From positions 38,126 through 102,125 of the forward strand of contig DIXJ01000015.1 in the NCBI GenBank assembly GCA_002436015.1: a stretch of DNA of 64,000 nucleotides, in the 5' to 3' direction. Shown here piece by piece: positions 17,723 to 26,114 of this stretch. Source of the DNA: Synergistaceae bacterium UBA6083. GTDB taxonomy: Bacteria; Synergistota; Synergistia; Synergistales; 79-D21. The notes beneath the pieces were generated by a model, which did no database searches, was not told the origin of the DNA, and saw only the letters and a list, made by a program, of their open reading frames with translations. Each line of letters starts with the position of its first letter. Position 1 is the stretch's first letter. A program made the translations under genes and the position numbers.

Positions 17723-18223
17723 CTACTTGGACTTCCTCAGCAGCAAGCCCATCGGAGTGAGCAGCAACAGGAACAGGGGGTTCAGGATGCCGGCATTACA
17801 GCCGCTGGAGGTCTCTTCCGTTTTGAAAGACCACGTGGGACCCGTCATATCATCTCCAATATAGTGCGCGACCACTCGCCAGTAATAAGTTTCCCCCTCC
17901 TCCAGCTCTCCAACGTCCATGTAGAGATCTCCCGGTTCCATATACTCGACATCACCCGTGCTATCAAAATAAAGCGGGTCAGGATCCGTGCCAAAGTAGA
18001 CGTCGTAGGACTGCGCATTTACATGAGGAAACTCAATCTCCCAGTAAAGTGTCACATTCGTTGGAACCCCTGTCGCTCCATCTTCCGGCGCGGGGTTTAT
18101 CGGTTCCAAGACCGACCTGGCAAAAGCTGAACCGGCAAAAAGCAGACTCGCGACGAGAGACAAGACTGCAAGGATAAAGAGAAAAGGCTTTTTCGTCCTC
18201 GAGCTCCTTCGTTTGCAAAACAT
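17723..18223 (-). CDS. Small Synergist-CTERM protein with one fibronectin-III-like domain
   Basis: The 166-residue product has a basic N-terminus and signal peptide (LFILAVLSLVASLLFAGSAF). One Ig/fibronectin-III-like domain follows (INPAPEDGATGVPTNVTLYW, then YDVYFGTDPDP and GETYYWRVVAHY). The tail has SSGCNAGILNPLFLLLL, then RKSK. The invariant Cys before the membrane segment is the expected processing or anchoring point, so the domain should end up outside the cell. The PAPEDGATGVP pattern is common in extracellular carbohydrate- or protein-binding modules. I chose ATG 18223 with GGGGGG 6 nt upstream; two earlier ATGs lie in frame. Confidence 0.82.
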   Translation of the reverse strand: MFCKRRSSRTKKPFLFILAVLSLVASLLFAGSAFARSVLEPINPAPEDGATGVPTNVTLYWEIEFPHVNAQSYDVYFGTDPDPLYFDSTGDVEYMEPGDLYMDVGELEEGETYYWRVVAHYIGDDMTGPTWSFKTEETSSGCNAGILNPLFLLLLTPMGLLLRKSK

Positions 18224-18407
18224 CTTCATCCCCCCTTCAGTCATCAAAAATCGATTATATTGTTCATTTTACCACTTTCTATCTCCGCAGCGATATTTCA
18301 TAAGCGCCTTCCTCCCTCCCCACCACCCAGGGACTCATCACCATTTATATTTGTCGCCAAGCTTGCGGACTTCTTCCCCTGCCAGGTCTGACCAGCCAAA
18401 CAAAAAA

Positions 18408-18434
18408 GGGAAACCCCCAAATCGGAGATTTCCC
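18408..18434 (-). terminator. Terminator of the SHOCT-domain gene
   Basis: A GGGAAA / TTTCCC stem with a GC-rich loop is followed by a T-run on the minus strand. It belongs to the recurrent hairpin family. Confidence 0.6.
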
Positions 18435-18454
18435 CTCAGATTGCCCTCTTGAAC

Positions 18455-18763
18455 TTACAGGTCTTTCTTCATTTCCTCGAACTGCTCCCTGGTGATCTCT
18501 CCCTTCGCATACCTGCGTTTAAGTATCTCCAAGGGAGTTTCCCTCGATACTTCCACTGGACGAGATTCTCCCTGCCTTTTCAAGAGAACGTAAACGACCA
18601 CCACTCCTAAGAGAAGCAACAAGAACATCATGAACATCCCTCCCGGGAAACCCCACATCATCCCTCGCCCCCAACCCCATGGGCAGACCCTTCCCCCAAT
18701 ACCGGCAGCCTGTGCCATTCCACCGGCAGCAAGTAAAGCCGGAAAAGCAAGTAACCACTTCAT
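18455..18763 (-). CDS. Small membrane protein with C-terminal SHOCT domain
   Basis: The 102-residue product has a first hydrophobic segment (MKWLLAFPALLAAGGMAQAA), a Gly/Trp/Met-rich stretch, a second membrane segment (FMMFLLLLLGVVVVYVLL) and a SHOCT motif, LEILKRRYAKGEITREQFEE, at the end. SHOCT motifs sit at the ends of many short membrane proteins and may mediate oligomerisation; no function is known. GAGGAGG lies 8 nt before the ATG. It stands alone. Confidence 0.82.
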   Translation of the reverse strand: MKWLLAFPALLAAGGMAQAAGIGGRVCPWGWGRGMMWGFPGGMFMMFLLLLLGVVVVYVLLKRQGESRPVEVSRETPLEILKRRYAKGEITREQFEEMKKDL

Positions 18764-19097
18764 GGCAAAAACCTCCTCAGGCTCTTCTTCACAGTTTTTG
18801 TACCAAGTCAGTTCCAAACTCTCTGTCCTTCTCCTAACCTTGCCTCTCAGTATCTGCTTCAACGGAGCAAGATGATTAGCCTAACCGAAAAGAGTTATTC
18901 TAATATAAACATTTTAGCTTTAGAGTAATTTCTTACATCCGCCATTCTACCGAGAGCATCATGGGATCGGCAGCGTGAGGTAAGGGTGGATATGGGCCGT
19001 TTGCGCGGCGCCTTCCGGATCAACAATGGAGATACAATTGAGAGAGATCGAAAACCTGCGCGGAACATTGCCAGGACAAGAAAGAGAGGGACAGGTT
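18764..19097. other. Divergent intergenic region, nothing recognised
   Basis: 334 bases between the SHOCT gene and the gene at 19098. There is an AT-rich stretch at 18890-18940 that could hold promoters for both sides, but I cannot identify clean boxes. Confidence 0.4.
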
Positions 19098-19985
19098 GTG
19101 GGAAAAAGATTCTTTTTGTTGTGCCTGGCGGCTTTTCTGGCAATCCCCTCCTTGTCGTCGGCGTCAAGCAAAGAAATCCAAACGCCCAGCCTTATCGTGA
19201 CGGATGGTAGCGGCTCCTACACAGACGAACAGCTCGGGAACCTGGCCAAAGGCGCCCAGGAAACACTGGAGGAAATCCTTGCCCTTTGGTCCGCCGACGC
19301 AGGCCTGGAACGATTCGGGAAGATCCGGGTGGTTTTCGATGCCCCACGTAACGAGAACTATTCCAGCGTCTTCTTCTGGGAGGCAAAGGGGGACAGGCGG
19401 GTTAGGGTCGTGAGGGTTCATGGGGCAAAGGAGTTGCCGCAGATGATGGCTCACAAGCTGACGAGCGCCGTATTCCCCCAGAAGGACAAGCTGATCCGTA
19501 ACATGATGGGGATCCTTTCAGAGGTTAAGCTTGGCAACCCGGGGACGTTCCCCATGTGCGGGTTTTCCTGCGACGAGTGGGCCCTGGCTTTTCTGGAACT
19601 CGGTTTGTACCTGCCACTGGAGAAGCTCGGACCGGATCACGGATCGTGGGGAATGGAAGACAAAGGCGGCGGCGACCTGCGGGCCCAAGACTTCGGGAAG
19701 CAGCACCGGGCCTATGCGGAAGCGGGCTCTTTCGGCCATTACCTGTCCGAGACATACGGGATCGACAGGATCAAGCGATTCCACAGGCTTTCCGTCGACA
19801 AAGCACGCCCATGGCAAGCGGCGTTTGGCCTAAGCCTGGACGAACTGGAGAAAAACTGGCTCGAAGCCTTGAAGTCGAGCCCCACGGTAAAGCCCGGGAA
19901 TGTCTCGCTACTAATGGACTTGTTCAAGCAAGACCCTGAAACCGCCAGGAACAAGGCACGAAACCTGGCCGGCAATCAGCAGTAA
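19098..19985 (+). CDS. Secreted peptidase_MA-like protein lacking HExxH
   Basis: The 295-residue product has a signal peptide (GKRFFLLCLAAFLAIPSLSS). The C-terminal half has the layout of peptidase MA-type gluzincins: ALAFLELGLYLPLEKL, then GSFGHYLSETYGIDRIKRFH and AFGLSLDELEKNWLEAL. The zinc motif HExxH expected near the middle is absent; the equivalent stretch reads PQMMAHKLTSAVFP. So this is probably an inactive relative with a binding or structural role in the periplasm or outside. The GTG start at 19098 follows GAGAGGGA. The family call comes from the C-terminal pattern and is moderate. Confidence 0.6.
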   Translation: MGKRFFLLCLAAFLAIPSLSSASSKEIQTPSLIVTDGSGSYTDEQLGNLAKGAQETLEEILALWSADAGLERFGKIRVVFDAPRNENYSSVFFWEAKGDRRVRVVRVHGAKELPQMMAHKLTSAVFPQKDKLIRNMMGILSEVKLGNPGTFPMCGFSCDEWALAFLELGLYLPLEKLGPDHGSWGMEDKGGGDLRAQDFGKQHRAYAEAGSFGHYLSETYGIDRIKRFHRLSVDKARPWQAAFGLSLDELEKNWLEALKSSPTVKPGNVSLLMDLFKQDPETARNKARNLAGNQQ

Positions 19986-20036
19986 GAAATCAGCGCATCC
20001 TCACCCCATATGCCTAAACAGGGACTGCCTGGGATA

Positions 20037-21512
20037 TTACATACGAATGATCCTTGTTGCGATGTTTCCGCAAAATTCACGATCATGTTCGACGAAAAGG
20101 ATCGTCGGCGCGAACTCCAGCAGCAACTCTTCAATCTGGATACGGGAAAAAACATCAACAAAATTCAGCGGCTCGTCCCAAATGTGCAAATGCTTCTTTT
20201 CGCACAAGCTCCTGGCGATCAGGACCTTCTTTTTTTGACCGCCACTGAAATCGGACATGTCCTTTTCAAAATGATCCCTCGAAAAATCGAGCTTCCGCAA
20301 CATCGCCTTGAAAAGGGTCTCATCGATCCGGCTTTCCCTGGCGTAATCGTCCAGGCTGCCCCGAAGGAACGAGGTATCCTGCGAGACCGTGGAGATTTCA
20401 AGCTGGCTTCCTTTACTGAAGGTCCCCGTGTACTTGATGCCCTCTCCGCAAATCAACCTGATCACGCTCGATTTCCCCGATCCGTTCCTTCCGGTAAGCG
20501 CAATCCGGTCTCCCTGGTCGACCGTGAAGCTGACATCCCGGCAAACCAGCCTGTCTCCGTAGTAAATCGAAACCTTGTCCAGTTCGACAAGCCGCTTCTT
20601 GTGATAGCCAAGCTGGAAAATCTTTAGCTTTTCCGTATCCTCGATATCTTTCAGGAGTTTCTTCTTTTCCTCAAGGGCGGTTTGCTGTCGGCTTTCGATT
20701 GACTTGGAGCGTTTCATCATCTTGGCGGCCTTGTGTCCGATGTAGCCTCTGTCAGGCCTGAGCCCTGAGTTTCTTGTCCCGAACTTCGTCTTTTCGACTT
20801 CCTCCGACCATCTTTTTGTCCGCCTGGCGGATTCGGACAGTCGAAAGATCTCTTTCCGTAGCTTCTCGTTTTCCGACAGCTCGAGGTTATCCCGCCTTTT
20901 CTTGTTTTCCCACCAACTCGAGAAATTGCCTTTCTGGATTTCGATCTTCGTCCTGTTTATCGAAAGGATATGATCGACGCAGTTGTCGAGGAATGCGCGG
21001 TCGTGGGAGACGAGGATAAAACCCTGCTTGGAAGCGAGGTAATCGCCAACGATTTTTCTCGCATCCATATCGAGATGGTTCGTCGGTTCGTCTATCAGCA
21101 GGAACTTGTTCTCCTTGAGGAACAGGGCTGCAAGCAGCACCTTCGTTTGTTCCCCGCTGGAAAGCGTCTGGAAGGGACGATACAGGGCATCCCCGGCAAC
21201 CTGCAGCAGCGAGAGTTCCCGCTCGACCTCCCAAAGGAGGCGACCCGGGTGAATGCCGCAAATGACATCTATCGTGTCGAGTTGCCCTTCACTGGCTCCG
21301 AAGGGGAAATAGTCGAAACCGACTTTTGCGGAGATCTGCCCATCGTATTCGTATTTGCCCAGCAAGAGGTTGAGAAAGGTCGTCTTGCCCCTGCCGTTTC
21401 TCCCGATAAAGCCGAGCTTCCAGTCAGTGTCGATCTGGAAGCTGGCATTTTCAAACAGGTTCCTGCTCCCTTCATAGGCAAAGGTCAGGTTCTTTATGTC
21501 GATCAGGGACAT
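20037..21512 (-). CDS. Lsa-type ABC-F ribosomal protection protein
   Basis: The 491-residue product has two ABC ATPase domains and no membrane segment, so it is ABC-F. Domain 1: GFIGRNGRGKTTFLNLLLGK, LSSGEQTKV, LLIDEPTNHLD, LVSHD. A charged linker follows (about 195-305). Domain 2: ALTGRNGSGKSSVIRLICG, FSGGQKKKVLIARSL, a Walker B region WDEPLNFVDV, VEHD. The opening LTFAYEGSRNLFENASFQID and the VSQDTSFLRGSLDDYA block resemble Lsa/Vga-like proteins that dislodge lincosamides, streptogramins A and pleuromutilins from the ribosome. Drug resistance is likely but not certain. GGGAGG precedes the start. The region between this gene and the next is only 82 bp. Confidence 0.85.
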   Translation of the reverse strand: MSLIDIKNLTFAYEGSRNLFENASFQIDTDWKLGFIGRNGRGKTTFLNLLLGKYEYDGQISAKVGFDYFPFGASEGQLDTIDVICGIHPGRLLWEVERELSLLQVAGDALYRPFQTLSSGEQTKVLLAALFLKENKFLLIDEPTNHLDMDARKIVGDYLASKQGFILVSHDRAFLDNCVDHILSINRTKIEIQKGNFSSWWENKKRRDNLELSENEKLRKEIFRLSESARRTKRWSEEVEKTKFGTRNSGLRPDRGYIGHKAAKMMKRSKSIESRQQTALEEKKKLLKDIEDTEKLKIFQLGYHKKRLVELDKVSIYYGDRLVCRDVSFTVDQGDRIALTGRNGSGKSSVIRLICGEGIKYTGTFSKGSQLEISTVSQDTSFLRGSLDDYARESRIDETLFKAMLRKLDFSRDHFEKDMSDFSGGQKKKVLIARSLCEKKHLHIWDEPLNFVDVFSRIQIEELLLEFAPTILFVEHDREFCGNIATRIIRM

Positions 21513-21594
21513 CCGTCATCCTCCCGCGTAGCCGATGAGGGCGCCTGGGGCAGGCCTCTGGACTACCCGCTCCCTGAATTTTGCGGCACGACAG

Positions 21595-22056
21595 CTAATA
21601 CCTGGGTTGATTTTTCACTTCCTCATAATAGGCATCTACCCCAATCTCCTTCATCCGTTCATTGATGCCCACGTGCCTCTTGTACAGATGCTCGTCAAAA
21701 CCCGTGTTTTTACAAGGGAACTCGTCGCACTGGAAGCAGAAGTCGACCTTTTTCCCCTCGCTGCAGGAGCGAACCCTGCATGCCTTGAACAGCTTGCATT
21801 TCTCTTTTCTGCAACCCTGGCATTTGCTCGTGCCCAGGTAACCAAGAAATTCCCTGAAATCCGGGTATTTCAGGAAAACGGGTTCACCCATCAGCTCGGC
21901 AAATCGCCTTGCATAGACGTCAAAATTTCCCAACGAACTAACCAGTTGATTGCTAAGATCGCAGATATCGCCCCCGGCAAAGGCATAACATTTTCCACAA
22001 TGCACCCCGCAAGCGCCCAGTCTCTGTTTTGCGAGTTCGTAGGTTGTTTCTGCCAT
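21595..22056 (-). CDS. DUF3795 zinc-ribbon-like protein
   Basis: The 153-residue product has an N-terminal CGVHCGKCYAF and a central Cys cluster (SKCQGCRKEKCKLFKACRVR, then CSEG and FCFQCDEFPC), then GFDEHLYKRHVGINERMKEI. DUF3795 proteins share this Cys-rich pattern, which suggests metal or cluster binding; the function is unknown. GAAGGAGG precedes ATG 22056. A shortened paralogue without the Cys cluster lies at 24931-25299. Confidence 0.85.
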   Translation of the reverse strand: MAETTYELAKQRLGACGVHCGKCYAFAGGDICDLSNQLVSSLGNFDVYARRFAELMGEPVFLKYPDFREFLGYLGTSKCQGCRKEKCKLFKACRVRSCSEGKKVDFCFQCDEFPCKNTGFDEHLYKRHVGINERMKEIGVDAYYEEVKNQPRY

Positions 22057-22216
22057 CGTCGTGCGGCCTCCTTCTTCATCACATCCTGGATCCGATGTGT
22101 TTGGCTTGCTGTCCCACAAAAGCATTATAGTGCCGCCATGCAAAGTAGGCATACCCGGCGCCAAGCCGTCCGGCAGGCAAGAGGAAAAACGAAAGGAACG
22201 GCAAAAGCCGAAGTGA

Positions 22217-22747
22217 TGTATCCTGCCTGGCCGGTACCGCCTGCAAACAGTAGCCCTGAGCAAAAAACCGGTCACAACCATTGGCGGAATCCGGATCCAG
22301 CCAGACTTCCCGCTTGACCAGGTTTCTCCGGATGATAGCGCTATGCTGATCCTCCCTGGGGGTTCCTCCTGGGACCTGGGACAGGAAAATGAAGCCATCC
22401 GGCTCGCCCGCACCTTTTTGGATTCCGGCCATCCCGTGGCTGCCATTTGTGGAGCGACGGCAGGGCTTGCGCGAGACGGTCTCCTCGATCAAAGGAAACA
22501 CACGAGCAACTCGCCCGAATATCTCGCTGCGACTGGGTATAGAGGCCATTCCCTTTATGAAAAGGCCCCTGCCGTCACCGACCGCAACCTGGTCACGGCT
22601 TCCGGAGTCGCTCCTCTCGAGTTCGCCCAGCATATTTTCAGGAAGCTCGACCTTTATTCACCCCAAGTCCTGGATGCCTGGTATGGGCTCTTCAAAACCG
22701 GTGAAACAAAATATTTCGAGACACTAATGCAGGCGATTAAGCGATAA
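22217..22747 (+). pseudogene. DJ-1/PfpI-family gene lacking its N-terminus
   Basis: The frame after TGA 22214-22216 reads YRLQTVALSKKPVTTIGGIR, PDFPLDQVSPDDSAMLILPG, GHPVAAICGATAGLARDGLL and a full C-terminus. This matches YdeA-like DJ-1/PfpI proteins, including the nucleophile-elbow Cys (AICGAT). The first 40-60 residues of the fold (first strand and helix) are missing: upstream sequence in frame is Lys/Arg/Glu-rich and stops. The only ATG is at 22343, in mid-domain. This is best read as a 5'-truncated gene. Its 5' break lies next to the DUF3795 gene start. Confidence 0.72.
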
Positions 22748-22836
22748 GCTGCAACTTATCTTCATAACCCTTTTTCTCTCTCGCATCTTCTTTCCCTCTT
22801 CGAATATGCGAAAGACGAGGTTCTCATATGACGAAA

Positions 22837-22865
22837 AAGAGGGGCCCCGCCTGGAGGCCCCTCTT
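22837..22865 (-). terminator. Terminator of the first beta-helix CTERM gene
   Basis: A perfect 10-bp stem (22837-22846 with 22856-22865) is followed by T residues on the minus strand. Confidence 0.85.
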
Positions 22866-22899
22866 GATCATCGACTACAAGCTCTTCCAGGAGACCTTC

Positions 22900-24180
22900 C
22901 TACCTGTACTTTTTCAGCAGCAGTCCCACCGGGACAAGCAACAGCAGGAACAACGGGTTCAGGATGCCCGCGCTGCATCCGCTTGAACCGGAATCATCCT
23001 CTTCCCAGGCTTCCGAAAGCCACGGATCGAAGTCGACATTATCGGAAACCCGGTCCCCCGTCCCACCCGGATTGTCATCATGGGTGGGACCACTGGCGTC
23101 ACCCCACCAGTTGTTTTCAGCATTGACCTTTACCACATCCCCGTTGTAAAAACCGTACCCGCTTCCCTCGATATTATTTTTCGTGAAGACAATCTTCGTC
23201 AGCGGGTTATCGCCAAAAGCCCCCAGAGAATCGATGTAGACCCCGTACTCGTTATTTTTGAGTGTGTTGTACCGGACGGTGACTTCTGAAGGCATGTTAT
23301 AGGCCATATTCCTGAAGCGCATGCCGAGGCCCGTCCCCCTAACCTCGTTTTTTTCCATAAGGAGAACCGCTGGAGACTGGCCTTCAGCGCCTGTGTTCTC
23401 CACATAGATTCCTGTCTGGAAATTTCCTTCCACGACGTTCCCGGTGATTTCCGTCGTTTTTTCGGAATGGGAAACAGAAATCGCGGTGTCCCCGTCTTTA
23501 CCCGCCGACAGGGTCACCCGGTTGTCGTTGATCCTGGCTTCCGTCCCATCGCCTTCATAATCCATGTACTCGACCATTATCGGGTATTCGTCGCAATCTT
23601 CCAGGACATTACCTGAGACCTCGATCGTGCTGTTCTTAAAGCCCCACACATATATGCCGCGCGTACAGTTTCGCAAGGTATTTTCGCAAAAAGAAAAGCT
23701 TGCATTTTCAAGATAGTTCCACATGGCGTAGAAACCCCAGGCTATCGGATCATTGAAATCCTCTATGACGTTGTTGGTGATTTTGACAGGATCCGTCATT
23801 GACCCGCCCTCGTGATAAATAGCTGTATTCGCAAATCCTCCCGGTAAGATCCTGAACCCGTCAAGGGTGACTCCCAACCCCGAACCGACGGTAATGACAT
23901 CAGCCATTGCAAATCCCTGGATTTCCGCAAGGCCGGGACCGTCAATCGACTTTAAGGTAAGGTTATTCTTGTCGATGTCCAGGTCTTCGTTATAGAGCCC
24001 CGTTTTGACATTGATCGTATCTCCAGCCAATGCTGCATCGATGGCAGGCTGGATTGTCGTGTAGGTCTGCCCCGGGCCTACGGTAAGTGTCGCTGCCATC
24101 GAGACGTCGCCAAAGGCAAATACCAGCCCAAATACCAGCAAGACCAATATAACCGTTTTCCTACCCGCGCTATGTTCCAT
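22900..24180 (-). CDS. Synergist-CTERM beta-helix surface protein 1
   Basis: The 426-residue product has a signal peptide (VILVLLVFGLVFAFG). A right-handed parallel beta-helix of NosD/pectate-lyase type follows: TIQPAIDAALAGDTINVKTG, then short repeats such as VKITNNVIEDF, IEVSGNVLEDC, TEITGNVVEG and VTVRYNTLKNNEYGVYIDS. An NNWWGDASGPTHDDNPGGTG block, an acidic linker and the tail GCSAGILNPLFLLLL complete it. Such helices often bind or cut polysaccharides; no catalytic set is obvious. GAGGGTGTTGCCGG precedes the ATG, a leader shared with the beta-helix genes at 33182 and 47254. Confidence 0.88.
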   Translation of the reverse strand: MEHSAGRKTVILVLLVFGLVFAFGDVSMAATLTVGPGQTYTTIQPAIDAALAGDTINVKTGLYNEDLDIDKNNLTLKSIDGPGLAEIQGFAMADVITVGSGLGVTLDGFRILPGGFANTAIYHEGGSMTDPVKITNNVIEDFNDPIAWGFYAMWNYLENASFSFCENTLRNCTRGIYVWGFKNSTIEVSGNVLEDCDEYPIMVEYMDYEGDGTEARINDNRVTLSAGKDGDTAISVSHSEKTTEITGNVVEGNFQTGIYVENTGAEGQSPAVLLMEKNEVRGTGLGMRFRNMAYNMPSEVTVRYNTLKNNEYGVYIDSLGAFGDNPLTKIVFTKNNIEGSGYGFYNGDVVKVNAENNWWGDASGPTHDDNPGGTGDRVSDNVDFDPWLSEAWEEDDSGSSGCSAGILNPLFLLLLVPVGLLLKKYR

Positions 24181-24324
24181 CCGGCAACACCCTCTTTCGT
24201 CATGTTGTCCTGATTGACGCTTTAATAATATAGATTGTGATTGCTTTTATCATAAAGGGACACGGGGCTTTTTGTCGATCCCATTTTAAGTTAATCTTTT
24301 CAATCTTTCTTGCACATTTCCTGT

Positions 24325-24909
24325 TTAGGCTTTCCGGGAAAATACCTTGACCCTCCTCCCTTCCCGAACCATATCAATATCCACCATCCCAACGGAGTCC
24401 AACAGGGACTGGATTTCCTCGATAGGCATGCCGTGAGAAACAGACACCGGTTCAATGAAGCACATGCGCCCTTTCGGCTTGAGCAGTCGCACTAAAGATT
24501 CAAGGGTTTCCAGCCGGCACTCAGGCTCAACATCGTGCAGGACGTGGACGAAAACCACGAGATCAAACTCTCCCGGTTCCAGTTCAAGAATCCGGATGTC
24601 TCCCTGCATAACCTTGACGTTTCGGAAATGCCCCAATCTTTCCCTGGCATGGCTAACCATGTAGGAAGAGGTATCGATTCCAACTGCCATGCCCCCTCTT
24701 TCCAAAGCCTGCGCCAGGTAAGACAGGAGAACACCGTTTCCGCAACCGAACTCCAGGACTCGCTCGCTGCCATTTAGCCCCAATTCCGAAACGAAAGGAC
24801 GAAGAAACCGTGGGCCCGTAAACAAGGGCTTGATAAAAAACATCTCTAGCTTGAATAGCCAGGAAGGGCTTTCAAAATCCTCTTTAGTTTTTACTGGATT
24901 CTTTTTCAT
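24325..24909 (-). CDS. Class I SAM-dependent methyltransferase
   Basis: The 194-residue product has motif I VLEFGCGNGVLLSYLAQALE, motif II AVGIDTSSYMVSHARERL, QGDIRILELEPGEFDLVVFV and the post-motif LVRLLKPKGRMCFIEP. It methylates an unknown substrate in the cytoplasm. I took ATG 24909; a TTG four codons upstream is possible but sits too close to GGAGGA. It is 21 nt upstream of nothing coding but directly follows the short DUF3795 gene region on the same strand. Confidence 0.85.
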   Translation of the reverse strand: MKKNPVKTKEDFESPSWLFKLEMFFIKPLFTGPRFLRPFVSELGLNGSERVLEFGCGNGVLLSYLAQALERGGMAVGIDTSSYMVSHARERLGHFRNVKVMQGDIRILELEPGEFDLVVFVHVLHDVEPECRLETLESLVRLLKPKGRMCFIEPVSVSHGMPIEEIQSLLDSVGMVDIDMVREGRRVKVFSRKA

Positions 24910-24930
24910 TAATCTTTTCAATCCTCCTTG

Positions 24931-25299
24931 CTAATACCTGGGCTGGTTTTTCACTTCTTCGTAATAGGCTTCTACCCCGATCTCCTTCATCCGTTCGTTG
25001 ATGCTCACGTACCTCCTGTACAAATGCTCGTCAAAGCCCGTGTGATCGCAGGGAAATTCCTCGCACTTTCCCTCGGCCAGGTAACCGAGGAAATCCCTGA
25101 AGTCGGGGTATTTCAGGAAAACGGGATCTCCGACCAGTTCGACGAACCGCCTGGCGTAAACCTCGAAATTTCCCAGCGAATTGGCCAATTGGCTGCTCAG
25201 AACCGGCATATCGCCATCGGTATAGGCGTAGCATTTCCCGCAATGCAACCCACAGGCGCCCAGCCTCTCCCTGGCGAGTTCGTAAGCCGTTTCCACCAT
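24931..25299 (-). CDS. DUF3795 paralogue lacking the central Cys cluster
   Basis: The 122-residue product is highly similar to the protein at 21595-22056 along both ends (CGLHCGKCYAY, VFLKYPDFRDFLGYL, GFDEHLYRRYVSINERMKEI). The 31-residue stretch with most Cys residues is missing: GYLAEGKC joins directly to EEFPCDHTG. The join is in frame, so a protein can still be made, but metal binding should be altered. It is either an intact variant or a deletion product. It lies in a same-strand run with the methyltransferase and the MBL-fold gene. Confidence 0.75.
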   Translation of the reverse strand: MVETAYELARERLGACGLHCGKCYAYTDGDMPVLSSQLANSLGNFEVYARRFVELVGDPVFLKYPDFRDFLGYLAEGKCEEFPCDHTGFDEHLYRRYVSINERMKEIGVEAYYEEVKNQPRY

Positions 25300-25334
25300 G
25301 TTCCTTGCCTCCTTCTATGTTCAGGCGCCCTGTT

Positions 25335-26114
25335 TCAGGGCTCCAGCGAAACCTTCCCGCCGCAGCCCAGGCGCACAAACCCCTTGTCCCAGGCCGTCTT
25401 GAGCTTATTCATCGCAAAATCTCCGGTGCAGTGGGAAGGGCCGATTTTCTCGACCCCCAGCTCCTTTAGGTTCCTGACGATCCACTGCATTCTCTTCTCG
25501 TCTGCTTTTCCAAGGTGAAACCCTCCAGTGACGAGGTAAATATTGCGCTGGAAGCGCTCCTTCGCGAACTTGGCTATCCTGACAATGCCAGGGTGCGCGC
25601 ATCCCGTGACGACGACCAGCCCTCTTGCCGAGTCCAGGACCAAAGCCTGCTCCTCCACCTCGGTTCCCAGAATCCCCGTCGTCCAGGCTCCCTCGCAGAC
25701 CTGGACTGGTTCTCTCACTTCATGCAGGACCTTGCAGCGTTTTTTTATTTCCTCCTTCATGCCTGAGGGGAACGATTCGGGACAATAGACTTCGATAGAT
25801 CCGTTCCGGGCCAGGAGGTCCTTCACCCCTCCAGTATGGTCTTCATGCACGTGGGAAAGGACCAGGGCATCGATTCCGGCCGGGTCGAAACGGGCCCTGC
25901 GCAGGTTTTCCAGCAAGACCTGCCCGTCTTTCCCCGTATCGAAAAGGATCGTCTTTTCGTACCCCTCAACTAGGCAGGAGAACCCCCACCCCGTCGCGAA
26001 ACCGCTTTCCCCGGCAACGTTGTTGTAGACAACGGTAAGGATCCTACCCTGGCAAGAACCCTGGGACGGGAAGAACCACAGAACCATCAGGGCTACAAGT
26101 GTAATATTCTTCAT
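25335..26114 (-). CDS. Secreted MBL-fold metallohydrolase
   Basis: The 259-residue product has a signal peptide (LVALMVLWFFPSQGSCQG) and a metallo-beta-lactamase fold: ILFDTGKDGQVLLENLRR, metal motif LSHVHEDHTGG (HxHxDH), VVVTGCAHPGIVRIA and YLVTGGFHLG with a late His in GPSHCTGDFA. The pattern is that of the dihydropteridine/AtsA-like MBL subgroup. The substrate is unknown. Its ATG overlaps the stop of the upstream hydrolase gene (ATGA), so the two are translationally coupled and probably act on related exported substrates. Confidence 0.85.
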   Translation of the reverse strand: MKNITLVALMVLWFFPSQGSCQGRILTVVYNNVAGESGFATGWGFSCLVEGYEKTILFDTGKDGQVLLENLRRARFDPAGIDALVLSHVHEDHTGGVKDLLARNGSIEVYCPESFPSGMKEEIKKRCKVLHEVREPVQVCEGAWTTGILGTEVEEQALVLDSARGLVVVTGCAHPGIVRIAKFAKERFQRNIYLVTGGFHLGKADEKRMQWIVRNLKELGVEKIGPSHCTGDFAMNKLKTAWDKGFVRLGCGGKVSLEP

